From: Pseudomonas triclosanedens
GTDB lineage: Bacteria; Pseudomonadota; Gammaproteobacteria; Pseudomonadales; Pseudomonadaceae
Direction: 5' to 3'
NCBI RefSeq assembly: GCF_026686735.1
Contig: NZ_CP113432.1
Location: 1,612,001-1,676,000, forward strand
DNA length: 64,000 bases
Under the pieces are notes generated by a model. The model did no database searches and was not told the origin of the DNA. It worked only from the letters and a program-made list of their open reading frames with translations. Both the position numbers and the translations under genes were made by a program. Below are positions 9,750-19,325 of the stretch, one piece after another; position 1 is the stretch's first letter; every line of letters starts with the position of its first letter.

Positions 9750-10844
9750 ATGAGCGCCGTCACCCATGCCACGGTGGAGACCGTCCTCCGCCAGATCATC
9801 GATCCCCACACCGGCCAGAACCTGCTGGAAGCCGGCTATCTGCGCGACCTCGACATCCAGGCTGGGCGAATCGCCCTTACGCTGGAGCTGGGTTATGCCG
9901 CAGGTCTGTTCAAGAACGGCCTGGCGCAGACCGTGCAGATGGCGCTGGAGGCCCAGGACGGCGTTGCGTCGGCGCAGGTGAAGGTCGAAACCCGCATCGC
10001 CGCGCACAAGGCGCAGGCGCAGGTGCCGGGGATGAGCAACGTGAAGAACATCATTGCCGTGGCTTCCGGCAAGGGGGGCGTGGGCAAGTCCACCACCGCT
10101 GCCAACCTCGCGCTGGCGCTGGCCCGCGAAGGTGCCAGGGTCGGCATCCTGGATGCGGACATTTATGGTCCCAGCCAGGGCATCATGTTCGGCATCGCCG
10201 AAGGCACCCGGCCGAAGATCCGCGAGCAGAAGTGGTTCATCCCGCTGGAAGCCTACGGTGTCGAGGTCATGTCGATGGCCTTCCTGACTGACGACAACAC
10301 CCCGGTGGTCTGGCGTGGCCCGATGGTCTCCGGCGCGCTGCTGCAACTGATCACCCAGACCGCCTGGAACGACCTGGATTACCTGGTCATCGACATGCCG
10401 CCGGGCACCGGTGACATCCAGTTGACCCTTGCGCAGAAAGTCCCGGTGGCCGGTGCGGTGATCGTCACCACCCCGCAGGACCTGGCACTGCTGGATGCCA
10501 AGAAAGGCGTGGAGATGTTCCGCAAGGTCAACATCCCGGTATTGGGCGTGGTGGAGAACATGGCGGTGCACATCTGCTCCAATTGCGGCCATGCCGAGCA
10601 TCTGTTCGGCGAGGGGGGCGGTGAGAAGCTGGCCGCGCAGTATGGAGTCGACCTGTTGGCCTCGCTGCCGCTGTCGATGGCCATCCGCATGCAGGCCGAC
10701 GGCGGCAAGCCGACCGTCATTGCCGACCCGCAAAGCCAGCTCGCGATGATCTACCAGGAAATGGCCCGCAGCGTTGGTGCGCGCATCGCCCTGAGCGAGA
10801 AGGCGGCGCCAGCCATGCCGAGCATCTCGATCAGCGACGACTGA
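9750..10844 (+). CDS. apbC: Mrp/ApbC-type P-loop Fe-S cluster carrier
   Basis: A 364-residue protein with an N-terminal MIP18/DUF59-like domain (about 8-85) and a deviant Walker A GKGGVGKS at 107-114, typical of the MinD/Mrp family. The CxxC pair Cys276/Cys279 (HICSNCGH) is the site for the transferable 4Fe-4S cluster. It is a cytosolic factor thought to load Fe-S clusters onto target enzymes. ATG 9750 is preceded by GGGAG at a good distance; an upstream ATG at 9666 lacks family similarity. It stands between metG (divergent) and dcd, the order expected in Pseudomonas. Confidence 0.95.
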   Translation: MSAVTHATVETVLRQIIDPHTGQNLLEAGYLRDLDIQAGRIALTLELGYAAGLFKNGLAQTVQMALEAQDGVASAQVKVETRIAAHKAQAQVPGMSNVKNIIAVASGKGGVGKSTTAANLALALAREGARVGILDADIYGPSQGIMFGIAEGTRPKIREQKWFIPLEAYGVEVMSMAFLTDDNTPVVWRGPMVSGALLQLITQTAWNDLDYLVIDMPPGTGDIQLTLAQKVPVAGAVIVTTPQDLALLDAKKGVEMFRKVNIPVLGVVENMAVHICSNCGHAEHLFGEGGGEKLAAQYGVDLLASLPLSMAIRMQADGGKPTVIADPQSQLAMIYQEMARSVGARIALSEKAAPAMPSISISDD

Positions 10845-10954
10845 GATCACTCTTGCAGATGAGCTTCCGGGTGTGACCGCCGGCCCTTTGCCGCGAAGGG
10901 CCTGCCCCGGTAAGATTCGCCTTCTTTTTTCAACCGCCTCACAGGACACCCGCC

Positions 10955-11521
10955 ATGAGCATCAAATCGGACAAGTGGATTCGCCGCATGGCTCAGGAAC
11001 ACGGCATGATCGAGCCGTTCGTCGAGCGCCAGATTCGCGGTGCCGATGACAGCCGGGTGATTTCCTACGGTGTTTCCAGCTACGGCTACGACGTGCGCTG
11101 CGCCGCTGAATTCAAGGTCTTCACCAACATCCACTCGGCGGTGGTCGATCCGAAGAACTTCGACGAGAAGAGCTTTGTGGACATCAATAGCGATGTCTGC
11201 ATCATTCCGCCGAACTCCTTTGCCCTGGCCCGCACCGTGGAGTACTTCCGCATTCCGCGCGATGTGCTGACCATCTGCCTGGGCAAGAGCACCTACGCGC
11301 GCTGTGGCATCATCGTCAACGTGACCCCTCTGGAGCCGGAGTGGGAAGGACACGTGACCCTGGAGTTCTCCAACACCACCAACCTGCCGGCGAAGATCTA
11401 CGCCAACGAGGGCGTTGCGCAGATGCTGTTCCTGCAGTCTGACGAAGCCTGCGAGGTTTCCTATCGCGATCGCGGCGGCAAGTACCAAGGGCAGACTGGG
11501 GTTACCCTGCCGAAGGCCTGA
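10955..11521 (+). CDS. dcd: dCTP deaminase
   Basis: A 188-residue trimeric enzyme of the dUTPase fold that deaminates dCTP to dUTP, feeding dTMP synthesis. The family blocks [10 protein letters not shown] (41-50), KSTYARCG (111-118), and [10 protein letters not shown] (138-147) with the catalytic Glu142 are present. Length is exactly that of proteobacterial Dcd. It begins 110 bp after apbC and ends 19 bases before a strong terminator, so it is probably monocistronic or the end of an apbC-dcd unit. Confidence 0.97.
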   Translation: MSIKSDKWIRRMAQEHGMIEPFVERQIRGADDSRVISYGVSSYGYDVRCAAEFKVFTNIHSAVVDPKNFDEKSFVDINSDVCIIPPNSFALARTVEYFRIPRDVLTICLGKSTYARCGIIVNVTPLEPEWEGHVTLEFSNTTNLPAKIYANEGVAQMLFLQSDEACEVSYRDRGGKYQGQTGVTLPKA

Positions 11522-11540
11522 TCTTCCCGCGCAGACCAAA

Positions 11541-11563
11541 ACCGGGCCGTGGCCCGGTTTTTT
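11541..11563 (+). terminator. Rho-independent terminator of dcd
   Basis: Stem ACCGGGCC (11541-11548) / GGCCCGGT (11551-11558) with a 2-nt loop, then a run of six T. A preceding AAA extends the stem. It is 19 bases past the dcd stop. Confidence 0.92.
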
Positions 11564-11617
11564 ATTGCCTGCCTGACGGTGAGGGCATCCCCTGCGAAAG
11601 CGCCTCTGCTCAGGCGC

Positions 11618-12160
11618 CTATACGCCCAGCCGTGCCAGAAGAAATTCCGCTCGCGCCTCCAGGCTCTCCAGCGGCAATTCCACGACTCGATAGCCCAGCT
11701 CCTCGTAGACCGCGCGCATCACCGTCGCCGTTCTCTGCGCCTCGGCGAAATCCTGGCGGCGTTCCGTGTCATTGCAATAAATGGCTTCCCACGGCGGGGC
11801 GAGGAAGACCGTCCGGGCGTGGCGCAGTTCTTGCGCCGCGCGCAGTAGCTCCACTGAGGCTGCAAGGCCGCAAAGGCGCGCATAGCCGAGTACATCCGGC
11901 AGGCCCCGGTCGAACAGCCAGATTCCGCCGGCCTTCAACGCCTGGTCCCGGCTTTCCAGTGCATGTTCGAACATCTTCTGGCAGAAGGCCGCACGGTTCG
12001 CCCAGGGCAGTGCATCGCCGCCGAGGGCAATTTCCTGGCGAATGATCGAGCGGCCACCTTCTTCGACGATGTTCAGGCCGCTTTGGCGATGCAGGTGTTC
12101 GAGCAGCGTGCTCTTGCCGGCGCCGGGGCCGCCGGTGAGGACGAAAAGGGATTCGGACAT
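11618..12160 (-). CDS. AAA_28-type small P-loop ATPase
   Basis: A 180-residue cytosolic protein with Walker A GGPGAGKST at residues 10-18 and the AAA_28 family pattern EEGGRSIIRQE, FDRGLPDVLGY and FLAPPWEAIYCNDTERR. These proteins resemble nucleoside or small-molecule kinases, but the substrate is unknown. The start at 12160 has GGAG 10 bases upstream (CACCTGGAGTCTTCGTC); a longer frame from 12259 has no similarity. It converges on dcd, sharing the terminator region. The motifs FDRGLPDVLGYARL and YCNDTERRQDF argue for a phosphotransferase rather than a motor ATPase, which is inference. Confidence 0.85.
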   Translation of the reverse strand: MSESLFVLTGGPGAGKSTLLEHLHRQSGLNIVEEGGRSIIRQEIALGGDALPWANRAAFCQKMFEHALESRDQALKAGGIWLFDRGLPDVLGYARLCGLAASVELLRAAQELRHARTVFLAPPWEAIYCNDTERRQDFAEAQRTATVMRAVYEELGYRVVELPLESLEARAEFLLARLGV

Positions 12161-12254
12161 GACGAAGACTCCAGGTGAATTGGATGTGGGAGTGCGTGCC
12201 GGGGAATTTCTTGCGGAAAGGGAGTACAGCGCAGGTGAGGCGGGAAAAAAGAAA

Positions 12255-12271
12255 GGCACCCAAGGGGTGCC
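12255..12271 (-). terminator. Rho-independent terminator of quiP
   Basis: Minus-strand hairpin GGCACCC(CTT)GGGTGCC followed by TTTCTTTTTTCCC, about 80 bases past the quiP stop. The T-run lies only on the minus side, giving the direction. Confidence 0.88.
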
Positions 12272-12353
12272 CGAAAATGATCATGGAGTAAGTCGACAGT
12301 TCTGACTTCCGGTGCGGGAAACAAGTTCCCGCTCCTGGAAAAAATTCAGCCGA

Positions 12354-14894
12354 TTACTTTTGCGGCACCAGCGTCAGGCGTCTCACGCCGTAGACCTTCT
12401 CCAGATTCTGCGACTGGAAGGGGAAGGTCATGTAGTTGCCCTTCAGCCAGGCATCGATGCCATCGGCATAGTGCGGGCTGGCCGGGTTGCCGGACTGGCC
12501 GCTGCTGTTGAGGCCGATCATCGGCTCGCTCTGGCCGAAGTCGACGATGATGCGCATGGCCGGGATCAGCCAGGTATCGAAGTCCGAACCCCAGTGGTAG
12601 GCAGAGACGTTCAGGGTGCTGTGGTCACCGCCGGCCGGGTACGGGCCGCGGTCGAGGTAGCCCTTGATCGCGCCCAGACTGGCGCGCTCGCCGGCGCTCA
12701 GGTTGGGTGCCATCTTGGTGCTGTCGCTGACCCATTCGTAGGTATGCAGCTTGCCCCATTGCCAGGCGCGGCGATCGCTGCCCAGCTTCTGTTCGCAGAG
12801 GGCCGTGGCTGCGGCGAGGCTGCGGGCGAGGATCGCTGGCTTGTCTTCCTTCTGCGGGGTACGGGTGTCGTCCCAGAATGGACTGTCGTCGCGGCCGAGC
12901 AGATGGTCGGCCTGGGCCGAGTAGGAGAGGTTGGCGTTCTCCACGAAGGCTTTCCACGACGGGCTGTCTTCCGGGCCGAGCTCGTCGAGGAAGATCTGCT
13001 TACTGCTTTCCTGCAGGAAGGCTTCGTACAGCGCGGCATCGCCGGAGGTTGGCGAGAGCTTGCCGTCGAAGGCCATCAGTCGGTCCAGCGCTTCGCGGGC
13101 TCGGGCACGCTGGTCGGCGGGGAGGGCGTCGATGGCCTTCTTCAGCGGCTGCGCCATGCCCGGGGCGTCCAGCATCGCCTGCAGTTTGCCGGCGAAGGGC
13201 GTGGTCTGGTCGTACTGCATGGCGATCATGCTGCGGTAGTCGTGGCTCTTGCTCGCACCGGCCAGTTGCGCGATGCGCTCGTAGCGCTCCGGGTAGTACC
13301 AGGAACTGGAGAGCTGTGCACCATAGCCAGGCTGCACGGTGCGGTGGTTGGCGGTGCCGAGCCAGCCTTGCGCCGGGTCCTGGTCGGACGGATGCAGGAT
13401 CGGGTCGGCGTAGCCATCCCAGTCGTAGCGGCCATCCCAGCCGGGAGAGGGCAGCAGGCCGCGTCCTTCCTTGCGGTTGGGGAAGCGCCCGGTGACCTGC
13501 CAGCCGATGTCCTTTTCGTCGGCGAACAGGATGTTCAGCGCCATCGCGCGTACGTCGCGGGTGGCGTCGAAGGCCTGCTCGACGTTCTTGGCTCGGGAAA
13601 GGTCGAAGAAGGCGTCCAGGGTGCGGTCGGACTCCGCCTGGATGCTCTGGTAGGCGATGCCGTAGCCACTGGACAGCGGCAGCGGTTGCAGTTCGTGCTT
13701 GCGCTCGCCCAGCGCACTGTTGAGCAGCGGGCCGTGGCGGGTCTCGTAGATCGTCTCGCGAACCGGGCTGCGTCCCTTGATGAAGAAGGTTTCGTTGCGC
13801 TCGATGGCCGGCTTCCACTGGCCGTCGGCCAGATAGTAGAGCTTGTTGCCCTGGCGCTTCACCTGCTCGAGGAAGAGGTCCTGGTTATCGCCCATGACCA
13901 TCGTCATGCCCCAGGCCAGCTTGCCGTTGAAGCCAGCTACCACGCCTGGCACCCCAGCGATGGAGACGCCCGCGGCGCTGAACTTCGGCGAGCGTATCTG
14001 CACGTAGTTCCACACAGACGGCATGGACAGCGGCAGGTGGGTGTCGTTGGCGAGAATGCTCTTGCCACTGCGGCTGCGCTGCGGGGCGATGGCCCAATTG
14101 TTGGAGGCGGCGACGCCCATCATCTGCAGCGCGGCGACCTGGCCGGCGGCGCGATCCAGGGCATCGAGGCCGGCGATCCTGCCGTCCAGGCGCAAGCCCT
14201 TGAGCTTGTCTGCTTCCTCGAACGGCAGCGGTTCGTCCGGATAGATGGGCGTCAGCCACGGCAGTTTGTCGACCCCGACCTTCTGAGCGAGCACCAGCGA
14301 CGCGATCTCTTCCTGCAGGTTCACCGCCAGGCCGAAGTTGAGCAGGCTGAAGACCAGCGCGGAGTCTTCCGGCTTCCAGTATTCGGGGCGATAGCCGGAC
14401 TCGGCGAGGTCCATCGGCAGCTTGTCGCGATAGCGGTACAGGTAGGCGTTGACGCCACGCGCGTAGGTCTCGAAGAAGCGCTTGATGCGTGGCGAGGAGC
14501 CAGCGTAGAGCGCGTCGGCGGCCTTCTTCAGATTCACTGTGCGCATGAACCGGTCGGTTTCCAGCGCGCCGGGGCCGACCATCTCCGACAGCCTGCCCTG
14601 GGCCATCAGGCGCAGGCCGACCATCTGGCTGATGCGGTCGCTGGCGTGGACGTAGCCCAGGGTGAACAGCGCGTCGTGGAAGTTGCTGGACTCGATCAGC
14701 GGCATGCCCAGCGAGTTGCGGCGGATCGACACGTTGTCGGCCAGCCCCTTGATCGGCTGCACCCCGGTGGTTGGGGGCAGGCTGTCGGAATAGCGGTCGT
14801 TCAGCCAGCTCTGGCAGCCGGTAAGACTGACTGCGGCGCTGAGGGTGGCGGCAAGGCCGAAGCGGGGAAGCTGGCGGAAGGCTCGCGGGGCCAT
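12354..14894 (-). CDS. quiP: QuiP-type acyl-homoserine lactone acylase
   Basis: An 846-residue Ntn-hydrolase of the penicillin acylase family. An N-terminal signal carries a lipobox-like SLTGC (Cys27). The precursor is expected to self-cleave before Ser264 in [12 protein letters not shown], the N-terminal nucleophile of the beta chain. Blocks [21 protein letters not shown] and YARGVNAYL match QuiP of P. aeruginosa, which hydrolyses the amide of long-chain acyl-homoserine lactones and lets the cell degrade its own quorum signals. ATG 14894 has AGGAG 9 nt upstream and replaces a GTG at 14912. Family acylases overlap in specificity, so the substrate is inferred from similarity. It is monocistronic, with its own terminator. 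Confidence 0.88.
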   Translation of the reverse strand: MAPRAFRQLPRFGLAATLSAAVSLTGCQSWLNDRYSDSLPPTTGVQPIKGLADNVSIRRNSLGMPLIESSNFHDALFTLGYVHASDRISQMVGLRLMAQGRLSEMVGPGALETDRFMRTVNLKKAADALYAGSSPRIKRFFETYARGVNAYLYRYRDKLPMDLAESGYRPEYWKPEDSALVFSLLNFGLAVNLQEEIASLVLAQKVGVDKLPWLTPIYPDEPLPFEEADKLKGLRLDGRIAGLDALDRAAGQVAALQMMGVAASNNWAIAPQRSRSGKSILANDTHLPLSMPSVWNYVQIRSPKFSAAGVSIAGVPGVVAGFNGKLAWGMTMVMGDNQDLFLEQVKRQGNKLYYLADGQWKPAIERNETFFIKGRSPVRETIYETRHGPLLNSALGERKHELQPLPLSSGYGIAYQSIQAESDRTLDAFFDLSRAKNVEQAFDATRDVRAMALNILFADEKDIGWQVTGRFPNRKEGRGLLPSPGWDGRYDWDGYADPILHPSDQDPAQGWLGTANHRTVQPGYGAQLSSSWYYPERYERIAQLAGASKSHDYRSMIAMQYDQTTPFAGKLQAMLDAPGMAQPLKKAIDALPADQRARAREALDRLMAFDGKLSPTSGDAALYEAFLQESSKQIFLDELGPEDSPSWKAFVENANLSYSAQADHLLGRDDSPFWDDTRTPQKEDKPAILARSLAAATALCEQKLGSDRRAWQWGKLHTYEWVSDSTKMAPNLSAGERASLGAIKGYLDRGPYPAGGDHSTLNVSAYHWGSDFDTWLIPAMRIIVDFGQSEPMIGLNSSGQSGNPASPHYADGIDAWLKGNYMTFPFQSQNLEKVYGVRRLTLVPQK

Positions 14895-15020
14895 GTGAGT
14901 GTGCTCCTGCACAGAAATCGCGTGGAGTGGAAAGGCGCTACGTTAGTGAGCCAGGGGATGCCGCGCAAGCCGCGCGCGGCGGGAATTTCAGGCACTGGCC
15001 AATAGTCTGGCCGGATAGCA

Positions 15021-15045
15021 GAAGGCCCGCGCTGGGCGGGCCTTC
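15021..15045 (-). terminator. Terminator of the LEA/SEC-C gene pair
   Basis: Perfect 10-bp stem GAAGGCCCGC (15021-15030) / GCGGGCCTTC (15036-15045), loop 5 nt, 22 bases past the SEC-C gene stop on the minus strand. There is no strong T-run. Confidence 0.7.
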
Positions 15046-15067
15046 GGAAGATGCTGGCGGGCTTCGG

Positions 15068-15265
15068 TCAGGCGCCGTGGCACTTCTTGAACTTGCTGCC
15101 GCTGCCGCAGGGGCATGGGTCGTTGCGGCCCACGTCCTTCAGCGGATTACGCGCCGGCTCGTGGCTGTGACTGCAGTGCGGACCGTGCACATGGCCGTGG
15201 TCGTGATGGTCGTGGTCATGGTCGTGATTGCAGTTCGGACCGTGTACGTGGGGTTCCTGGCTCAT
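15068..15265 (-). CDS. Small His-rich SEC-C zinc-binding protein
   Basis: A 65-residue protein. The C-terminal half is a SEC-C knuckle, [20 protein letters not shown], in which the last Cys of the usual KKCC is His (KKCHG), a known ligand variant. The N-terminal half is strikingly metal-rich: [19 protein letters not shown] then [17 protein letters not shown] motifs bind zinc and often mediate SecB or ribosome contact; here the protein is little more than the motif plus a His/Asp stretch, suggesting metal storage or chaperoning. ATG 15265 lies 8 nt after the upstream stop, so the two genes form an operon. The function is not established. Confidence 0.85.
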   Translation of the reverse strand: MSQEPHVHGPNCNHDHDHDHHDHGHVHGPHCSHSHEPARNPLKDVGRNDPCPCGSGSKFKKCHGA

Positions 15266-15273
15266 GATGAAGC

Positions 15274-15759
15274 TCACTCGGGGATGAAATCGCCGGGAAT
15301 TATCTCGCCATTGCGGGCGATGTGCACGCTTCTGCCGAACAGCAGGCCGGTCTTCACTTCGCCATCCAGGCGGTAGCGGATCGGCTTGTCGGGGTCTTCC
15401 AGCAGCTTGACGATGTACTTCATGTGCCGCCACAGGTTGGTGGTCACTGGGATCTGGAAGTTTTCATGGCCATTTGCGGGGACTGTGAACCAGGTGCTCG
15501 ACTCGCCCTCGGCGAGCTCGACATCATTGAGCTTGATCTTGTATGCCAGGCCGCGTACCGGAAGGCTGAAGTCGTTCGGGTTGTCGATCTGGAAGTACAG
15601 GGTGAACTCCTGTTCCAGCAGGCGTGCTTTGACGACGTCAACCTTCACCAGCTTCACTTCTGGTTGTACGAAATCGCCTGCCATCCAGCTGCAACCCGAC
15701 ACTAGGCTGAACAACCAGAACAGGCTAAGAATTCTTATCATTTGCGCCTGATAATTCAT
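15274..15759 (-). CDS. LEA14/WHy-domain lipoprotein
   Basis: A 161-residue predicted lipoprotein. The signal peptide ends in a lipobox LVSGC (Cys at about residue 23), followed by a single LEA type 2 / water-stress WHy domain ([42 protein letters not shown]). The ATG at 15759 is preceded by GGGGGATAG; a second Met six codons on is also possible. Bacterial members are widespread and of unknown function, often linked to desiccation or envelope stress in other organisms. It is co-transcribed with the SEC-C gene 8 nt downstream. Confidence 0.85.
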   Translation of the reverse strand: MNYQAQMIRILSLFWLFSLVSGCSWMAGDFVQPEVKLVKVDVVKARLLEQEFTLYFQIDNPNDFSLPVRGLAYKIKLNDVELAEGESSTWFTVPANGHENFQIPVTTNLWRHMKYIVKLLEDPDKPIRYRLDGEVKTGLLFGRSVHIARNGEIIPGDFIPE

Positions 15760-15881
15760 GTCTATCCCCCAAGACGCCCCAGTGTACCAAGCACCTGCTC
15801 GGCTGCAAGTTGTTGTTACGTTAAAAGAAGCTGCACCATACTGGCCGAATGTAACCGGCGGGTTAACACAGGAGAGTGATA

Positions 15882-16433
15882 ATGAGCCGCTATGAGATCG
15901 CGTTCTCGGGGCAGATTGTCCCGGGGGGGCAACTGGATACCGTGAAGGCCAACCTGGCGAAACTGTTCCAGGCCGATGCGCAGCGCATCGAACTGCTGTT
16001 CTCGGGCCGCCGGATGGTGATCAAGAACAACCTGGACGAAGCGTCGGCCGAGAAGTACCGCAGCGTGATCGAACGCGCCGGTGCGGTGGTCGAGGTGGTG
16101 GACATGGATGCGCAGATCGAGGAGATCGAGTTGGCGCCACCGCCGCCCGCGGCACCTGCTGCCCCTGTGCAGCCGGCAACGGTAGCGGCTCCGGGAGGCC
16201 TGAAGGTCGCTCCGCGCGACGAGTACATGGCGGCGTTCGCCGATGTCGAGGCGCCGGATTTCGGCCTCGCGCCGGTTGGGGCGGACCTGCAGGACGAGAA
16301 GGCCGAGGCTCAGGCGCCCAGGGTGGATCTGAGTCAGTTCAGCCTGGCGCCGGTCGGCAGCGACATGGGCCAGGCAAAGGCTGCTCCGGCAGGCCCTGCG
16401 CCGGACACTAGCCATCTGAAGCTGGCGGAGTGA
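15882..16433 (+). CDS. Hypothetical protein with compact N-terminal domain and A/P-rich repeat tail
   Basis: A 183-residue soluble protein not assigned to a named family. Residues 1-75 (YEIAFSGQIVPGGQLDTVKANLAKLF ... VIKNNLDEASAEKYRSVIERAGA) look like a small alpha/beta domain that I recall at the N-terminus of several pseudomonad DUF805-type membrane proteins; here it stands without the membrane part. The rest is Ala/Pro-rich and contains two copies of a short unit, DFGLAPVGADL and QFSLAPVGSDM. GGAGAG sits upstream of ATG 15882. It ends back-to-back with the TRIC gene (stops at adjacent bases). Confidence 0.7.
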   Translation: MSRYEIAFSGQIVPGGQLDTVKANLAKLFQADAQRIELLFSGRRMVIKNNLDEASAEKYRSVIERAGAVVEVVDMDAQIEEIELAPPPPAAPAAPVQPATVAAPGGLKVAPRDEYMAAFADVEAPDFGLAPVGADLQDEKAEAQAPRVDLSQFSLAPVGSDMGQAKAAPAGPAPDTSHLKLAE

Positions 16434-17060
16434 TCAGTCGCCCTGGTGCGGGTCGTCCTTGTAGACGAACTTGGGCATTTCCCAGCGGAAGCGGATCGCC
16501 AGCATGCGGAACAGGAAGCCGGCCGACAGTGTGATCAGCATGGCCTGTTCCTTCGGTACGTCGATCTGCAGGCAGATCAGGTAGCACCAGGCGCTGGCGA
16601 AGGAGACGCTGGCATACAGTTCGCGGCGGAAGATCAGCGGTACGTCGTTGCAGAAGATGTCCCGCAGGATGCCGCCGAATACCCCGGTGATCACGCCGCT
16701 GACCGCCGCGATCAGCAGGCTGTGACCCATCTCCAGGCTGACCTGGCAGCCGATCAGGGTGAATGCCACCAGGCCCACGGCGTCGAGCGCGAGGAACAGC
16801 GAGCGCAGGTGGCGCATCAGCGGTGCGATGAACACTGTCACCAGCGCCGCTGCGGCGGTGAGCGCCAGGTACTCCGGATGGCGCACCCAGGTCAGCGGGT
16901 AGTGCCCCAGCAGCATGTCGCGAACCGAGCCGCCGCCCAGTGCCGTCACGCAGGCCACCAGCACCACGCCGAACAGGTCCATGCTGCGGCGACCGGCGGA
17001 CAGGGCGCCAGTCATTGCTTCGGCGGTGATGGCGATGATGTAGAGAACGGTCAGCAGCAT
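16434..17060 (-). CDS. TRIC/UPF0126 family cation channel-like protein
   Basis: A 208-residue inner-membrane protein with about seven helices made of two homologous UPF0126 (glycine-transporter/TRIC) units: MTGALSAGRRSMDLFGVV...GGGSVRDMLLG and FTLIGCQV...GVITGVFGGILRDIFCND. Prokaryotic TRIC homologues form trimeric K+-permeable channels; some UPF0126 proteins have been called glycine transporters, so the substrate is open. ATG 17060 is preferred over an upstream TTG at 17075 because conserved sequence begins MLLTVLYIIAITAEAM. It converges on the preceding hypothetical gene without a spacer. Confidence 0.88.
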   Translation of the reverse strand: MLLTVLYIIAITAEAMTGALSAGRRSMDLFGVVLVACVTALGGGSVRDMLLGHYPLTWVRHPEYLALTAAAALVTVFIAPLMRHLRSLFLALDAVGLVAFTLIGCQVSLEMGHSLLIAAVSGVITGVFGGILRDIFCNDVPLIFRRELYASVSFASAWCYLICLQIDVPKEQAMLITLSAGFLFRMLAIRFRWEMPKFVYKDDPHQGD

Positions 17061-17166
17061 GGCGAAGTTCCGCAAGGGCGCCGGTGCGGCATTCAGGCGC
17101 GCCCCGGGAAAAAGCGCGGATTCTAGCCCAGAGCGCCGGTGCGCCCAAGGGGCGGGCGCCAGGCTG

Positions 17167-17640
17167 TCATTCGATCCAAGGGCCGCAGCACTTCTTCAGC
17201 TTGCCGCCAGAGCCGCAGGGGCATGGGTCGTTGCGACCGAGTTTCATCGGCACGGTGGGATCGAGGAAGTACCAGCGTCCGCCGCGCTGGACGAACCCGG
17301 AGCACTCGCGATGGCTGTGTTCGCCAGTACCGTCGTGCCAGCGTGCGATGAAGGTAACGCGTGCATGTTCCGGCTGGCCGCCGAGTACTTCATGGCTTTC
17401 CACTTCCAGGCCCAGCCAGGTGCTGCCCAGGCTCCAGGCGCGGATCGCGTCCAGGTCCAGGCCGGCCTGCTGGGCTGGCAGCGTGGTGTCGCGCAGGTAG
17501 TCGACGAGGCCGAGCGCATAGGCGCTGTAGCGCGAGCGCATCAGCGCCTCGGCAGTGGCTGCGCTCTGGCCGGCGTGTAGCCGTCCGCAGCAGTCGGGTA
17601 GCGGACGACCGCTTCCGCAGGGGCAGGTCGGTTCGATCAT
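17167..17640 (-). CDS. YchJ-type protein with two SEC-C motifs
   Basis: A 157-residue cytosolic protein. A SEC-C motif lies at each end: [14 protein letters not shown] at residues 7-20 and [21 protein letters not shown] at the C-terminus. The NTF2-like YchJ middle domain lies between ([34 protein letters not shown]). Four zinc ligands are intact in each knuckle. The function is unknown; a role in zinc or ribosome-associated quality control is conjecture. The start at 17640 overlaps the region of the upstream stop by spacing of only 2 nt, forming an operon with the DUF6231 gene. Confidence 0.9.
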   Translation of the reverse strand: MIEPTCPCGSGRPLPDCCGRLHAGQSAATAEALMRSRYSAYALGLVDYLRDTTLPAQQAGLDLDAIRAWSLGSTWLGLEVESHEVLGGQPEHARVTFIARWHDGTGEHSHRECSGFVQRGGRWYFLDPTVPMKLGRNDPCPCGSGGKLKKCCGPWIE

Positions 17641-17642
17641 GG

Positions 17643-18131
17643 TCACCACCAGTACTTGCCGAAGTTTTCCGGGTTGGCCCAGAACTTGGCATTGAGCCAG
17701 TCCGGGACCTGCTTGTATTCGTGAAGATCGTAAGTGAACAGAGTGATGACCTGCTCATCGCGCTGGAATCGCTCGCTGGCCTGCATGGCCAGGGCGTAGA
17801 AGTCAGTGTCTTCCGCCTGGGCTGCTTCGAGGTCGACCAGCACGGCTACGCGGCTGCTGTTGAGGTTGCGGATGCCGCCCACCAGATGTTGCGCTTCGCG
17901 GCGCGGCAGGTGCTCCAGGCAATCCGCCAGCAGGGCGAGGTCATAGCGGCGCGCGGCCAGGTCCGACGGCAACTCTCCTGCCGGTGCGTGCGACAGTTCG
18001 CAATCCGGATGTGCCGCAAGGAACGCGTCCACCGTCGGGATCTGGCTGGCGCCCACCAGCAGCAGGCGTTGCGGCTGGTAGCGGTCGAGCAGGGCGGCGA
18101 GGGCTTGTTGCGGTGTACGTGATGAAATCAT
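17643..18131 (-). CDS. DUF6231 family protein
   Basis: A 162-residue soluble protein. The N-terminal half has a Rossmann-like methyltransferase pattern ([31 protein letters not shown]) and a conserved ending [18 protein letters not shown] recognise it as the pseudomonad DUF6231 group. A SAM-binding GxGxG is not present, so catalytic methyltransfer is doubtful. It lies just upstream of the YchJ-like gene and is probably co-transcribed. No function is known. Confidence 0.7.
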   Translation of the reverse strand: MISSRTPQQALAALLDRYQPQRLLLVGASQIPTVDAFLAAHPDCELSHAPAGELPSDLAARRYDLALLADCLEHLPRREAQHLVGGIRNLNSSRVAVLVDLEAAQAEDTDFYALAMQASERFQRDEQVITLFTYDLHEYKQVPDWLNAKFWANPENFGKYWW

Positions 18132-18271
18132 GGGTCTCGTCGAAAACGATGGCAGATGCGCGAAGACTAGCGTGTGACACCCTTATGGCCTAGTGCTGGC
18201 GCATTCTGTCAGTGCCGTCTTTACTCGGTAATTGTCGGTCAAGACCCGATCATTAGAGGAGAGATGAATTT

Positions 18272-18901
18272 ATGAGCATCACAAGGACCGCTTTACCCCT
18301 GCTACTGGTAAGCACGTTGCTCACCGGTTGCGCAGGGTTGCAGAAATCCGACTGGCCGACTTGCGCAGTGGTTGGCGGTGTCGGCGGCGCTGGTCTGGGC
18401 GCCACGGAAAGCAGCGCCTGGGCAGGTTGGGGTGCCTTGATTGGTGGTGTGCTGGGAGCGTCCTACTGCTGGGTGCATGGTGCTGAAGAACAAGTGGCCG
18501 TCGTGCCGCCCGCTCCGGCTCCGGAGCCTGCACCGGCGCCGCTACCCAAGGAAGAAACCATCGTCGTGCGTGACCTGCACTTCGCCTTCGACTCGTCGAA
18601 AGTCGATGCGCAGGACAAAGACAAGCTCGACACCATCGCCACTCGCCTGAAGGGTGAAGCCGCCACCACCGAGCTGAACATTTCCGGTCACACCGACAGC
18701 ATCGGTACTGATGCCTACAACCAGAAACTGTCCGAGCGCCGCGCTCACGCGGTAGCGAACTATCTGGTGGATGCCGGCGTTCCCGCCAGCAGCATCAAGT
18801 CGGTCGAAGGCTATGGCGAGAGCCAGCCGGTCGCGGACAACAAGACCAAGGAAGGGCGTGCCGAGAACCGTCGCGTGGAAATCAAGATCACGCGTCAGTG
18901 A
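18272..18901 (+). CDS. OmpA-family peptidoglycan-binding lipoprotein
   Basis: A 209-residue outer-membrane lipoprotein. Signal peptide with lipobox LLTGC (Cys20), a glycine-zipper-like hydrophobic stretch (about 32-67, VVGGVGGAGLGATESSAWAG), an Ala/Pro linker, then an OmpA_C domain (about 95-209) with HTDSIGTDAYNQKLSERRA and RAENRRVEI, the diaminopimelate-contact motif. It should tether the outer membrane to peptidoglycan. The RBS is GAGGAGAG, 9 nt before ATG 18272. It is monocistronic, with a strong terminator at 18921. Confidence 0.92.
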   Translation: MSITRTALPLLLVSTLLTGCAGLQKSDWPTCAVVGGVGGAGLGATESSAWAGWGALIGGVLGASYCWVHGAEEQVAVVPPAPAPEPAPAPLPKEETIVVRDLHFAFDSSKVDAQDKDKLDTIATRLKGEAATTELNISGHTDSIGTDAYNQKLSERRAHAVANYLVDAGVPASSIKSVEGYGESQPVADNKTKEGRAENRRVEIKITRQ

Positions 18902-18920
18902 TCCAGTCGTGATGTAGTAG

Positions 18921-18948
18921 ACAAAGGGGGCCGGTTGGCCCCCTTTGT
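18921..18948 (+). terminator. Rho-independent terminator of the OmpA lipoprotein gene
   Basis: Perfect 12-bp stem ACAAAGGGGGCC (18921-18932) / GGCCCCCTTTGT (18937-18948), loop GGTT, 19 bases past the stop codon. Confidence 0.9.
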
Positions 18949-19022
18949 CATAGTGGCATGCCACTGGCATCGCTCCCGGCGGAAGGGTATGTTCCCCGGC
19001 AAAGAAAAAACGGGGGCATCTC

Positions 19023-19325
19023 ATGAAAGCGTTGTTGGGCCTGGGCAAAGTGATTGCCCTGCTGTTCTGGCTGGCGGTGCTGGCCAACCTCATCCAGCCC
19101 TTTGCACATCCCTTCGGCACGCTGCTCAATGTGGCCGGCGCGCTGGTCCTGCTGATCCACATCATCGAGGCGCTGGCCCTGCGTGGCCGTCTGCGCGGCC
19201 GTCCGCATCCGGGGATTGATCGCCTGCAGATCCTGCTGTTTGGCGTCTTCCATTTCGCCACTCTGCCGCAGCCGGCGGCGGAGCAACCGGCAACCGCAAA
19301 AGTAGAAGGAGATACCCATGCGTAA
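19023..19325 (+). CDS. DUF1145 small membrane protein
   Basis: A 100-residue inner-membrane protein with two or three hydrophobic helices (residues 8-28, 33-52, 68-80) and the DUF1145 pattern VIALLFWLAVLANLIQPFAHP...LIHIIEAL. The function is unknown. The last 8 nt overlap the start of the collagen-like gene, so the two are translationally coupled. The C-terminal 20 residues are hydrophilic. Confidence 0.8.
   Translation: MKALLGLGKVIALLFWLAVLANLIQPFAHPFGTLLNVAGALVLLIHIIEALALRGRLRGRPHPGIDRLQILLFGVFHFATLPQPAAEQPATAKVEGDTHA

Noticed and set aside
12312..15005. 897-codon plus-strand frame opposite quiP
   Set aside because: It covers an intact QuiP acylase on the other strand, shows codon-shadow composition, and matches no family.
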